Of a stretch of DNA of 64,000 nucleotides, positions 1 to 7,030 are shown piece by piece. The DNA comes from Pseudomonas huaxiensis. GTDB taxonomy: Bacteria > Pseudomonadota > Gammaproteobacteria > Pseudomonadales > Pseudomonadaceae. The translations under genes were made by a program, and so were the position numbers. Under the pieces are notes generated by a model. The model made no database searches. It had not been told where the DNA came from and saw only the letters and a program-made list of their open reading frames with translations. How positions within the stretch are numbered: position 1 is the stretch's first letter; every line of letters begins with the position of its first letter. Where the stretch lies: positions 1 to 64,000 of the forward strand of contig NZ_QKVL01000029.1 of NCBI RefSeq assembly GCF_003231275.1, written 5' to 3'.

Positions 1-2
1 AA

Positions 3-836
3 GCGTCTGGCAAACCACTGACGCCTGAACTGATCGCCGTCGCCGGTAGCCAGCATGACAATGGCTCAGGCAACAAGATGATGTTCATTGGTCAGGCCGT
101 ACGCGAACTGGCCCAGTTCAAGCGCTTCAATCCTGCGTTGACCCGGACACTGGTGGTGTTCACGCCTTCGTACAACGAAGACATGCTCACTGAGGCACGC
201 GGCTCCGCTGATGTTTACGGTGCGGACATCGTCGAAATCACGACGACTCAGGAATTCATCGACTATCTGAACCACGGAAAGGAGAGGCGGCAATCGCCGA
301 TCGAGCGCCTGTCGATCTTCAGCCATGGCGTGCCCCAGCAGATTGCCTTTGGCTACCAACTCCCGGGGCACTTCCAGATGTCGCTGGATGTGCTGGATTA
401 TCAGGACATCTCGCCGGAAGCCTTCTCAAAAACGGCCCGGCTCGACAGCTATGCCTGCCGCACGGGCATGGGCAATCTCTCGGACAATCCAATCGAAGAC
501 GCCCTCCAAGTTTCCCCACAGACGAATCAAAGCCTGGCCCAGTTGCTGGCGAATCATCTGCGGATCAAAGTGGGCGCCTTCATTCGTCGTTCGGACTACA
601 AAAATACTTGGGGATCGTTCAGCGAGCGTCGGATGGGGGATGTTTGTGAAGTCAGCAATGACGTTGTGCCTCAGCAAGAGTGGTGTGGTGAGTGGAAAGC
701 ACTTAAAGATGAGCGTCGCAAGAATCACCGAGATCTCAAATTTACCTACCAAACGCTCGGCGCAGTTAATCCTGTGATCTCAGGCAATAGCCCCATCGGC
801 GCACCGGGGGGGTATTTTGATTTTTATCCAAAATAA
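3..836 (+). CDS. C-terminal part of a caspase-fold (DUF4347/clan CD-like) protein, probable effector; 5' end outside window
   Basis: The frame is open to the left edge, so only the last 277 residues are visible; the first in-frame ATG is at 78. The visible chain reads as an alternating alpha/beta unit: strand TLVVFTPSY, strand DIVEIT, helix QEFIDYLNH, then LSIFSHG and ARLDSYACRTG, then SLAQLLANHLRIKVGAF. The His of SHG (codon 324-326) and the Cys of YACR (codon 456-458) sit where caspase-like clan CD peptidases and DUF4347 proteins carry their His/Cys dyad. The final 100 residues match nothing I know. The next gene overlaps its end, as toxin and immunity genes often do. The peptidase assignment is by motif and predicted strand order only, and delivery (for example by a type VI system) is inference because the N-terminus is missing. 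Confidence 0.6.
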   Translation, partial: ASGKPLTPELIAVAGSQHDNGSGNKMMFIGQAVRELAQFKRFNPALTRTLVVFTPSYNEDMLTEARGSADVYGADIVEITTTQEFIDYLNHGKERRQSPIERLSIFSHGVPQQIAFGYQLPGHFQMSLDVLDYQDISPEAFSKTARLDSYACRTGMGNLSDNPIEDALQVSPQTNQSLAQLLANHLRIKVGAFIRRSDYKNTWGSFSERRMGDVCEVSNDVVPQQEWCGEWKALKDERRKNHRDLKFTYQTLGAVNPVISGNSPIGAPGGYFDFYPK

Positions 837-1395
837 AGGCGCGTGGGTTGCAATAATAATGTTCTCGCCGCTGCTTTTGCTCGTAGGAAATTATGGGTAC
901 AAGGTGGTGACTAGTGTATATAATACCGATCTGGGAAATGGCGTGGTGATCTATGGCGATGATTACGTAAAGAGCGGTCGTTGGGTATTTGACTGCCAAT
1001 ACTCTCGCGTGGTCAGCCGGGAACCCTTGTTGCCACCTTTGGCGGAGTTGAGTGCCCTAGGCGAGGTGACTGTGGGAAAGATGAACTATTTGAGCCGGCG
1101 TGATGCCGGCTCGGTCAAGGAGGCAATCAGCGCTGCTGTTGAAAGGACTGAATGGTATAAAAACCTTCAATATGTTTACTCCGGAGTCGATGAAAGCGGC
1201 GAGATCTGGAGCCATAAGTTCTTTTTACTGGCTGACCATGCGGGCTTGAAATGGGCTTTGGAAGTTGACCAGATCTTCCGTTCGAATAGAACCGATCGCT
1301 TCGTTGTAACTGGAAAGCCCTACAATCCCGAAACCTACGTTGATTACACCAAAGCATTCGCAGCAGCCGTAAAGAGCTGTCCTGCTCCGCAGTAA
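817..1395 (+). CDS. Membrane-anchored hypothetical protein, candidate partner/immunity protein
   Basis: A 192-residue protein that I do not recognise. It has a short basic N-terminus, one hydrophobic segment at about residues 10-28 (VAIIMFSPLLLLVG...) and a soluble remainder, so it is probably anchored in the inner membrane with its body in the periplasm. The start chosen is TTG at 817, preceded by a G-rich run at 805-812; the alternative ATG at 859 would cut into the hydrophobic segment and has no ribosome site close by. It overlaps the preceding caspase-like gene by 20 bases in another frame, which suggests translational coupling. By eye its base composition is more AT-rich than the core genes that follow. 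Immunity function is inferred from position and topology only. Confidence 0.6.
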   Translation: MIFIQNKGAWVAIIMFSPLLLLVGNYGYKVVTSVYNTDLGNGVVIYGDDYVKSGRWVFDCQYSRVVSREPLLPPLAELSALGEVTVGKMNYLSRRDAGSVKEAISAAVERTEWYKNLQYVYSGVDESGEIWSHKFFLLADHAGLKWALEVDQIFRSNRTDRFVVTGKPYNPETYVDYTKAFAAAVKSCPAPQ

Positions 1396-1483
1396 AATGC
1401 CTTCTGTTTTCATCCGGCAACACCGGCTTGGAAACTGCCAAACCAACTTCCCCCACCTGCACCCAAACCCCAAAAATGCAAAA

Positions 1484-1506
1484 GGGCCGCAATAGCGGCC
1501 CTCTTT
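1484..1506. terminator. Bidirectional hairpin between convergent genes
   Basis: A 7-bp GGGCCGC/GCGGCCC stem with an AATA loop is followed by TCTTT on the plus strand and by CCTTTTGCATTTTT on the minus strand. It lies between the convergent 817-1395 gene and the TauE/SafE gene. Confidence 0.75.
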
Positions 1507-1525
1507 CATTCACATCTCCGGCATC

Positions 1526-2311
1526 TCAAAACGCCAGCTTGTACCCGATCAACAACAGCATCGTCGCCAGGCAAGGGCGCAGCACGTTGTCCGAGATCCG
1601 CCCGGTCAGGTGGCTGCCGATGTAGATCCCCGGCAACGAGCCCAGCAGCAGATAACCCAGCAGCGACCAGTCCATGTTGCCCATGCTGGCATGGCCAAGG
1701 CCGGCGACCAGGGTCAGCGGCACGGCGTGGGCGATTTCGGTGCCGACCAGGCGGCGAGTCACCAGGTACGGATAAAGCAGGAACAACGCCACGGTGCCCA
1801 GCGCGCCGGCACCGATGGAGGTCAGCGAGACCATCACGCCGAGGACCACGCCTGTGATCACGGTCAGCACATTCAGGCTGCGCCCGCTCAGGTGGTAACG
1901 GTCACCAGCATGCTTGCTGGCAAAGGCTTGAAGACGGGATTTGAACAGGATCGCCAGCGCCGTGAGGATCAGCACCACCGCCAGGCCCTGCTTGATGATG
2001 GCGTTCAGCGCCGCAGTGTCGGTGTGCAGGGTGCTGAGGAACCACAAGGTCGCCGCGGCCGCCGGCACGCTGCCGAGGGCCAGCCAGCCGGTGATCGCCC
2101 AGTCGATGTTTTTCTGTTTGCTATGGACCCAGACGCCGCTGGCCTTGGTGATGGCCGCGTAGAGCAGGTCGGTGCCGACCGCAGTGGCGGGGTTGATGCC
2201 GAACCAGAGCAGGATCGGGGTCATCAGCGAGCCGCCGCCGACACCGGTCATACCGACAATGAAACCGACTACCAGACCAGCAATGGTGAAGCCAAAAGAA
2301 CCGACATCCAT
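1526..2311 (-). CDS. TauE/SafE family sulfite/anion exporter
   Basis: A 261-residue, almost wholly hydrophobic inner-membrane protein with about eight predicted membrane segments. The N-terminal half carries the glycine-rich GFIVGMTGVGGGSLMTP segment and the second half repeats the pattern with LTSIGAGALGT, the duplicated signature of the TauE/SafE (DUF81) family. Family members move sulfite, sulfoacetate or other small organosulfur anions out of, or into, the cell; the substrate cannot be read from the sequence. It is divergent from the kdp operon across a 274-bp gap that contains a pair of imperfect direct repeats. The length is normal for the family. Confidence 0.9.
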   Translation of the reverse strand: MDVGSFGFTIAGLVVGFIVGMTGVGGGSLMTPILLWFGINPATAVGTDLLYAAITKASGVWVHSKQKNIDWAITGWLALGSVPAAAATLWFLSTLHTDTAALNAIIKQGLAVVLILTALAILFKSRLQAFASKHAGDRYHLSGRSLNVLTVITGVVLGVMVSLTSIGAGALGTVALFLLYPYLVTRRLVGTEIAHAVPLTLVAGLGHASMGNMDWSLLGYLLLGSLPGIYIGSHLTGRISDNVLRPCLATMLLLIGYKLAF

Positions 2312-2401
2312 ACGTTACCTGACACGCTCTTGAATCGAAGGGCGCGCGCAGCATAACCACTTTTTTTATACCTAAATATATTCATATCGAATTAGCTTAT
2401 A

Positions 2402-2457
2402 ACCGATATCGATTCGGTCTATGCATACGTGACCGATGTCGATTGTGTCTGATGCAT
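2402..2457. repeat. Two imperfect ~25-bp direct repeats between tauE-like gene and kdpF
   Basis: The blocks 2402-2426 and 2432-2457 share ACCGAT-TCGATT-G-TCT and end in ATGCAT, offset by 30 bp (close to three helical turns). They lie in the divergent intergenic region, 130 or more bases upstream of kdpF and about 90 bases upstream of the exporter start, so they could be a tandem binding site for a regulator of either gene. Confidence 0.6.
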
Positions 2458-2480
2458 CAAAATGCCCGGCTGGCGCCGCT

Positions 2481-2497
2481 TTTACGCTTTCTTTATG
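2481..2497 (+). promoter_or_regulatory. Candidate KdpE operator upstream of kdpF
   Basis: The sequence TTTACG-CTTTC-TTTATG, two T-rich hexamers separated by 5 bp, copies the architecture of the E. coli KdpE site (TTTATA-CTTTT-TTTACA) and lies about 90 bp upstream of the kdpF start. KdpE is encoded at the end of this same operon. Confidence 0.5.
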
Positions 2498-2585
2498 CGC
2501 AACACGCATCCTCGGTCTCGTCCCTTTACTCGCCTCAGCCAGAGAATTTCCCTACGCGGCAGGTGCCGTTGGACGGAGATTTCTC

Positions 2586-2675
2586 ATGAGCATTCTGGAC
2601 GGGGTGTCACTGCTGCTGGCAGTGGCGTTGTTTGTGTACCTGATGGCCGCGTTGCTGCGCGCCGATCGCGGCTAG
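2586..2675 (+). CDS. kdpF: KdpF, small subunit of the potassium-transporting ATPase
   Basis: A 29-residue single-span membrane peptide (start MSILDGVSLLLAVALF, end LLRADRG) placed immediately before kdpA, as in other kdp operons. KdpF stabilises the KdpFABC complex in the inner membrane. A clear GGAG ribosome site lies at 2575-2578, 7 bases before the ATG. The stop overlaps the kdpA ribosome site (GGGAG at 2675-2679). Longer readings of this frame from 2436 lack a ribosome site and are not supported. Confidence 0.93.
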   Translation: MSILDGVSLLLAVALFVYLMAALLRADRG

Positions 2676-2684
2676 GGAGCAGCC

Positions 2685-4394
2685 ATGCACAGTTACGATT
2701 ACGCATTGCTGCTGGCGTTCTTCGCCCTGGTGCTGTTGCCGGCACCCTGGCTCGGGCGCTTCTATTACAAGGTGATGGAAGGCCAGCGCACCTGGCTGAC
2801 GCCCGTGCTGGGACCGGTCGAGCGCGGCTGCTACCGCATCGCCGGGGTCAAGGCCGAACAGGAGCAGAACTGGAAGCAGTACGCCCTGGCGCTGCTGGCG
2901 TTCAACCTTGCCGGCTTCCTGCTGTTGTTCACGGTGCTGCGCCTGCAGGCGTTCCTGCCGCTGAACCCGCAGCACCTGCCGGGCCAGGAGTGGTCGCTGG
3001 CGTTCAACACTGCGGTCAGTTTCATGACCAACACCAACTGGCAGTCCTACAGCGGCGAAGCCTCGGTCAGCTACCTGAGCCAGATGATCGGCCTGACCGT
3101 GCAGAACTTCGTCAGCGCCGCTACCGGCCTGGCCGTGCTGGTCGCGCTGTGCCGCGGCATTGCCCGGCGTTCCGTCGGCACCCTCGGCAACTTCTGGGTC
3201 GACATGACCCGTGCCACCCTCTACGGCCTGTTGCCGCTGTGCCTGGTGCTGGCGTTGCTGCTGGTCTGGCAGGGCGTGCCGCAGACCTTCAGTGACTACG
3301 TTCACGCGATCACGCTGCAAGGCGCCGATCAGCTCATTCCGCTCGGCCCGGCCGCCAGCCAGATCGCCATCAAGCAGTTGGGTACCAACGGTGGCGGCTT
3401 CTTCGGCGTCAACTCGGCGCACCCGTTCGAGAACCCCACGGCCTGGAGCAACCTGTTCGAAGTCGCGTCGATCATCCTCATCCCGGTGGCCCTGGTGTTC
3501 ACCTTCGGCCATTACGTCAAGGACCTGCGCCAGAGCCGCGCGATCATCGCCGGCATGCTCGCGCTGTTCCTGATCGGCGGGGCCACCGCGCTGTGGTCGG
3601 AGTACCAGGCCAACCCGACCCTGAGTAACCCACAGGTCGAGCAAGGCGCGCCGCTCGAAGGCAAGGAAAGCCGCTTCGGCACCACCGGCAGCGTGCTCTG
3701 GACCGTGACCACCACCGCCGCCTCCAACGGCTCGGTGAACGCCATGCACGACAGCCTCAACCCGCTGACCGGCATGGTCGCGCTGGTCAACATGATGGTC
3801 GGCGAAGTGATCTTCGGCGGCGTCGGCGCGGGGCTCTACGGCATGTTGCTGAACGTGCTGATCGCGGTGTTCCTCGCCGGCCTGATGATCGGCCGCACCC
3901 CGGAATACCTCGGCAAGAAACTCCAGGCCCGCGAGGTGCAACTGCTGGTCGCGACGCTGCTGGTGATGCCGGTCGGTGTGCTGGTCCTCGGCGCCCTCGC
4001 TACCGCGTTACCCGGCCCGGCGGCGAGTGTCAGCAACCCCGGCGCCCACGGTTTCAGCCAGTTGCTCTACGCCTACACCTCGGCCAGCGCCAACAACGGT
4101 TCGGCCTTCGCCGGGCTGGGCGCCAACACCACCTTCCACAACCTGATGATCGGCCTGGGCATGTTGATCGGTCGCTTCGGCTACATCCTCCCGGTGCTCG
4201 CCCTGGCTGGCAGCCTGGCGCTGAAAAAGACCGCGCCGGTGGGCCTGAACAGCTTCCCGACCCACGGTCCGCTGTTCGTCACCCTGCTGGTGGTCACCAT
4301 TCTGTTGGTCGGTGGCCTGACATTCCTGCCGGCCCTGGCCCTGGGTCCGGTCGCTGAATTCCTGAGCCTGGGCTTGCAAGGAGTGAATCCATGA
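2685..4394 (+). CDS. kdpA: KdpA, potassium-binding channel-like subunit of KdpFABC
   Basis: A 569-residue inner-membrane protein with about ten membrane helices and the four K+-channel-like repeats of the family: TNTNWQSYSGE early on, GTNGGGFFGVNSAHPFENP in the middle, then TGMVALVNMMVGEVIFGGVG and SANNGSAFAGL. These loops form the selectivity filter that binds K+ from the periplasm with high affinity. The length is usual (E. coli about 557). It starts 9 bases after the kdpF stop, and its own stop overlaps the kdpB start in an ATGA junction, so the subunits are translationally coupled. Confidence 0.97.
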   Translation: MHSYDYALLLAFFALVLLPAPWLGRFYYKVMEGQRTWLTPVLGPVERGCYRIAGVKAEQEQNWKQYALALLAFNLAGFLLLFTVLRLQAFLPLNPQHLPGQEWSLAFNTAVSFMTNTNWQSYSGEASVSYLSQMIGLTVQNFVSAATGLAVLVALCRGIARRSVGTLGNFWVDMTRATLYGLLPLCLVLALLLVWQGVPQTFSDYVHAITLQGADQLIPLGPAASQIAIKQLGTNGGGFFGVNSAHPFENPTAWSNLFEVASIILIPVALVFTFGHYVKDLRQSRAIIAGMLALFLIGGATALWSEYQANPTLSNPQVEQGAPLEGKESRFGTTGSVLWTVTTTAASNGSVNAMHDSLNPLTGMVALVNMMVGEVIFGGVGAGLYGMLLNVLIAVFLAGLMIGRTPEYLGKKLQAREVQLLVATLLVMPVGVLVLGALATALPGPAASVSNPGAHGFSQLLYAYTSASANNGSAFAGLGANTTFHNLMIGLGMLIGRFGYILPVLALAGSLALKKTAPVGLNSFPTHGPLFVTLLVVTILLVGGLTFLPALALGPVAEFLSLGLQGVNP

Positions 4395-6445
4395 ACATGC
4401 CGATTCCCGAAGTGAACACGGCAGCCAAAAGCAGCCCCCGGACCTCGTTCGCCGCACTGTGGCGCCCGGCGTTGTTGCAGGCCTTCGTCAAGCTTGACCC
4501 GCGCCAGCTCAAGCGCGCCCCGGTGATGCTGGTGGTGGAGCTGACCGCGATTTTCACCACGGTGCTGTGCCTGTTGCCCGACAGCGGCGTGCCCACTGGT
4601 GTGTCGGTGCAGATCGCGGTGTGGCTGTGGTTCACCGTGCTGTTCGCCAACTTTGCCGAAGCCCTTGCCGAGGGCCGTGGCAAGGCCCGCGCCGACAGCC
4701 TCAAGGCGGGCAACCAGGGCCTCAGTGCCCGGCGCCGGACCGGCAGCGGTGGTTTCGAAGTGGTCGCCGCCACGGCCCTGCGCAAGGGTGACGTGGTGCG
4801 GGTCGAAGCCGGCGAGATGATCCCCGGCGACGGCGAGGTGATCGAAGGCATCGCCGCAGTCAACGAAGCAGCGATTACCGGTGAGTCCGCGCCGGTGATC
4901 CGCGAGTCCGGCGGCGATCGTTCGGCGGTCACCGGCAGCACCCGGCTGGTGTCCGACTGGCTGTTGGTGCAGATCACTACCAACCCCGGCGAATCGACCC
5001 TCGACCGCATGATCGCCCTGGTCGAAGGCGCCAAGCGGCAGAAGACGCCCAATGAAATCGCCCTGGACATCCTGCTGATCGGCCTGACCCTGATCTTCCT
5101 CGTGGTGGTGGTCACGCTGCAGCCGTTCGCCCATTTCGGCGGCGGCAGCATTCCCATGGTGTTCCTCGTGGCGCTGCTGGTGACGCTGATCCCCACGACC
5201 ATCGGCGGTCTGCTCTCGGCCATCGGCATCGCCGGCATGGACCGCCTGGTGCGCCTGAACGTCATCGCCCGCTCCGGCCGCGCCGTGGAAGCGGCGGGGG
5301 ACGTGCATGTGCTGATGCTCGACAAGACCGGCACCATCACGTTCGGCAACCGTCGTTGCAGCGCCGTGTTCGCCGCGCCAGGCGTCACCGCGCGGGAGCT
5401 GGCCGAGGGCGCCTTGCTCGCCTCGCTGGCCGACGACACCGCCGAAGGCAAGTCCATCGTCGAGTACCTGCGTCAGTTGCATGACTTCGCCGAGCCGTCG
5501 ATGGCAGAGCTGGTGCCAGTGCCCTTCAGCGCCGAGACGCGGCTGTCCGGCGTCGATTTCGGTCCGCGTCGCTACCGCAAGGGCGCGGTGGATTCGCTGC
5601 TGGCCTTCGTCGGTCTGCAACGCCTGGAAATGCCGGCGCCGCTGGCCCGCGAAGTGGACAAGATCGCCCAGAGCGGCGGCACACCCTTGCTGGTCTGTGT
5701 GGACAAGCGCCTGCTGGGCGTCATTCACCTCAAGGACGTGGTCAAGCCCGGCATCCGCGAGCGCTTCGCCGAACTGCGCAAGCTCGGCATCCGCACGGTC
5801 ATGGTCACCGGCGACAACCCGCTGACCGCCGCCGCCATCGCCGCCGAAGCCGGTGTCGATGACGTGTTGGCCGAAGCCACGCCGGAGAAGAAACTGGCGC
5901 GCATTCGTCAGGAGCAGGACGACGGTCGCCTGGTCGCCATGTGCGGCGATGGCGCCAACGATGCCCCGGCGCTGGCCCAGGCCGATGTCGGCATGGCGAT
6001 GAACGACGGCACCCAGGCGGCTCGCGAGGCGGCCAACATGGTCGACCTCGACAGCGACCCGACCAAGCTGCTGGATGTGGTTCAGGTCGGCAAGGAACTG
6101 CTGGTCACCCGTGGCGCGTTGACCACCTTTTCCATCGCCAATGACGTGGCCAAGTACTTCGCCATCCTGCCGGCTTTATTCGCCGCGATATACCCGCAAC
6201 TGGGCGTGCTCAACCTGATGCACTTGGCCAGCCCGCAGAGCGCCATCGTCTCGGCCATCGTGTTCAACGCGCTGATCATCGTCGTGTTGATTCCGCTGGC
6301 TTTGCGCGGGGTGCGGGTCAAGGCGGCCAGCGCTGCCCACCTGCTGCGGCGCAACCTGCTGATCTATGGCCTGGGCGGTCTGTTGGTGCCGTTCGCCGGC
6401 ATCAAGCTGATCGACCTGCTGCTCAACGCCCTGCACCTGGTCTGA
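4391..6445 (+). CDS. kdpB: KdpB, P-type ATPase catalytic subunit
   Basis: A 684-residue type IA P-type ATPase. Visible motifs in order are the actuator TGES (about residue 163), the phosphorylated Asp in DKTGTIT (Asp311, close to Asp307 of E. coli), the nucleotide-binding region with KGAVDSLL, TGDN and the hinge GDGANDAPALAQ (about residue 520), with membrane helices before, between and after. It hydrolyses ATP to drive K+ uptake through KdpA. The start ATG at 4391 overlaps the kdpA stop by 4 bases. All catalytic residues are present. Confidence 0.98.
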   Translation: MNMPIPEVNTAAKSSPRTSFAALWRPALLQAFVKLDPRQLKRAPVMLVVELTAIFTTVLCLLPDSGVPTGVSVQIAVWLWFTVLFANFAEALAEGRGKARADSLKAGNQGLSARRRTGSGGFEVVAATALRKGDVVRVEAGEMIPGDGEVIEGIAAVNEAAITGESAPVIRESGGDRSAVTGSTRLVSDWLLVQITTNPGESTLDRMIALVEGAKRQKTPNEIALDILLIGLTLIFLVVVVTLQPFAHFGGGSIPMVFLVALLVTLIPTTIGGLLSAIGIAGMDRLVRLNVIARSGRAVEAAGDVHVLMLDKTGTITFGNRRCSAVFAAPGVTARELAEGALLASLADDTAEGKSIVEYLRQLHDFAEPSMAELVPVPFSAETRLSGVDFGPRRYRKGAVDSLLAFVGLQRLEMPAPLAREVDKIAQSGGTPLLVCVDKRLLGVIHLKDVVKPGIRERFAELRKLGIRTVMVTGDNPLTAAAIAAEAGVDDVLAEATPEKKLARIRQEQDDGRLVAMCGDGANDAPALAQADVGMAMNDGTQAAREAANMVDLDSDPTKLLDVVQVGKELLVTRGALTTFSIANDVAKYFAILPALFAAIYPQLGVLNLMHLASPQSAIVSAIVFNALIIVVLIPLALRGVRVKAASAAHLLRRNLLIYGLGGLLVPFAGIKLIDLLLNALHLV

Positions 6446-6460
6446 ACCGAGGAATTACCC

Positions 6461-7021
6461 ATGACGACTCATCTACGTCCGGCCTTGAGCCTGTTGCTGC
6501 TGATGACCCTGCTGACCGGGGTCGGTTACCCGCTGCTGGTCACCGGCATCGCCCAGGTGGCCTTTCCCGAGCAGGCCAATGGCAGCCTGATGCGCGACGA
6601 CCAGGGCCAGGTCCGTGGCTCCTGGCTGATCGCCCAGCCGTTCAGCGGCGACGCCTGGTTCCAGTCGCGGCCGTCTGCCGCCGACTACGCTACCGTGGCC
6701 AGCGGCGCGAGCAACCTGGCGCCGAGCAACCCGGCCCTGGCCACGCGGATCGACGAGGCCGCCGGCGGTCTTTACCGCGAGGCACAAGGTCCGGTGCCGC
6801 TGGCCTTGCTGACTACCTCCGGCAGCGGCCTCGATCCGCACCTGCCGCCGGCGGCGGTGGCCTATCAACTGTCACGGGTGGCGGCGGCGCGGCAGATCTC
6901 GCAACAGACGTTGCAAGGTCTGGTGGAGCAGGCCACCCTGCAACCCTTGGTCGGCCCACCTGTGGTCAGCGTCCTGGCGCTGAACGCGGCCCTCGACCGG
7001 CTCGCCCCGCTCTCGAAATAA
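6461..7021 (+). CDS. kdpC: KdpC, accessory subunit of KdpFABC
   Basis: A 186-residue protein with one N-terminal membrane segment (LSLLLLMTLLTGVGYPLLV) and a periplasmic body containing the family's SRPSAADYA and ASNLAPSNP stretches. KdpC sits on KdpA and increases the complex's affinity for its ligands. It starts 15 bases after kdpB with GAGGA as ribosome site, and is followed by kdpD after 9 bases. Length and motifs are normal. Confidence 0.96.
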   Translation: MTTHLRPALSLLLLMTLLTGVGYPLLVTGIAQVAFPEQANGSLMRDDQGQVRGSWLIAQPFSGDAWFQSRPSAADYATVASGASNLAPSNPALATRIDEAAGGLYREAQGPVPLALLTTSGSGLDPHLPPAAVAYQLSRVAAARQISQQTLQGLVEQATLQPLVGPPVVSVLALNAALDRLAPLSK

Positions 7022-7030
7022 GGACACAGC

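Noticed and set aside
2607..3941. A 444-codon minus-strand frame opposite kdpA
   Set aside because: Shadow of kdpA with Gln/His-rich composition and no ribosome site.
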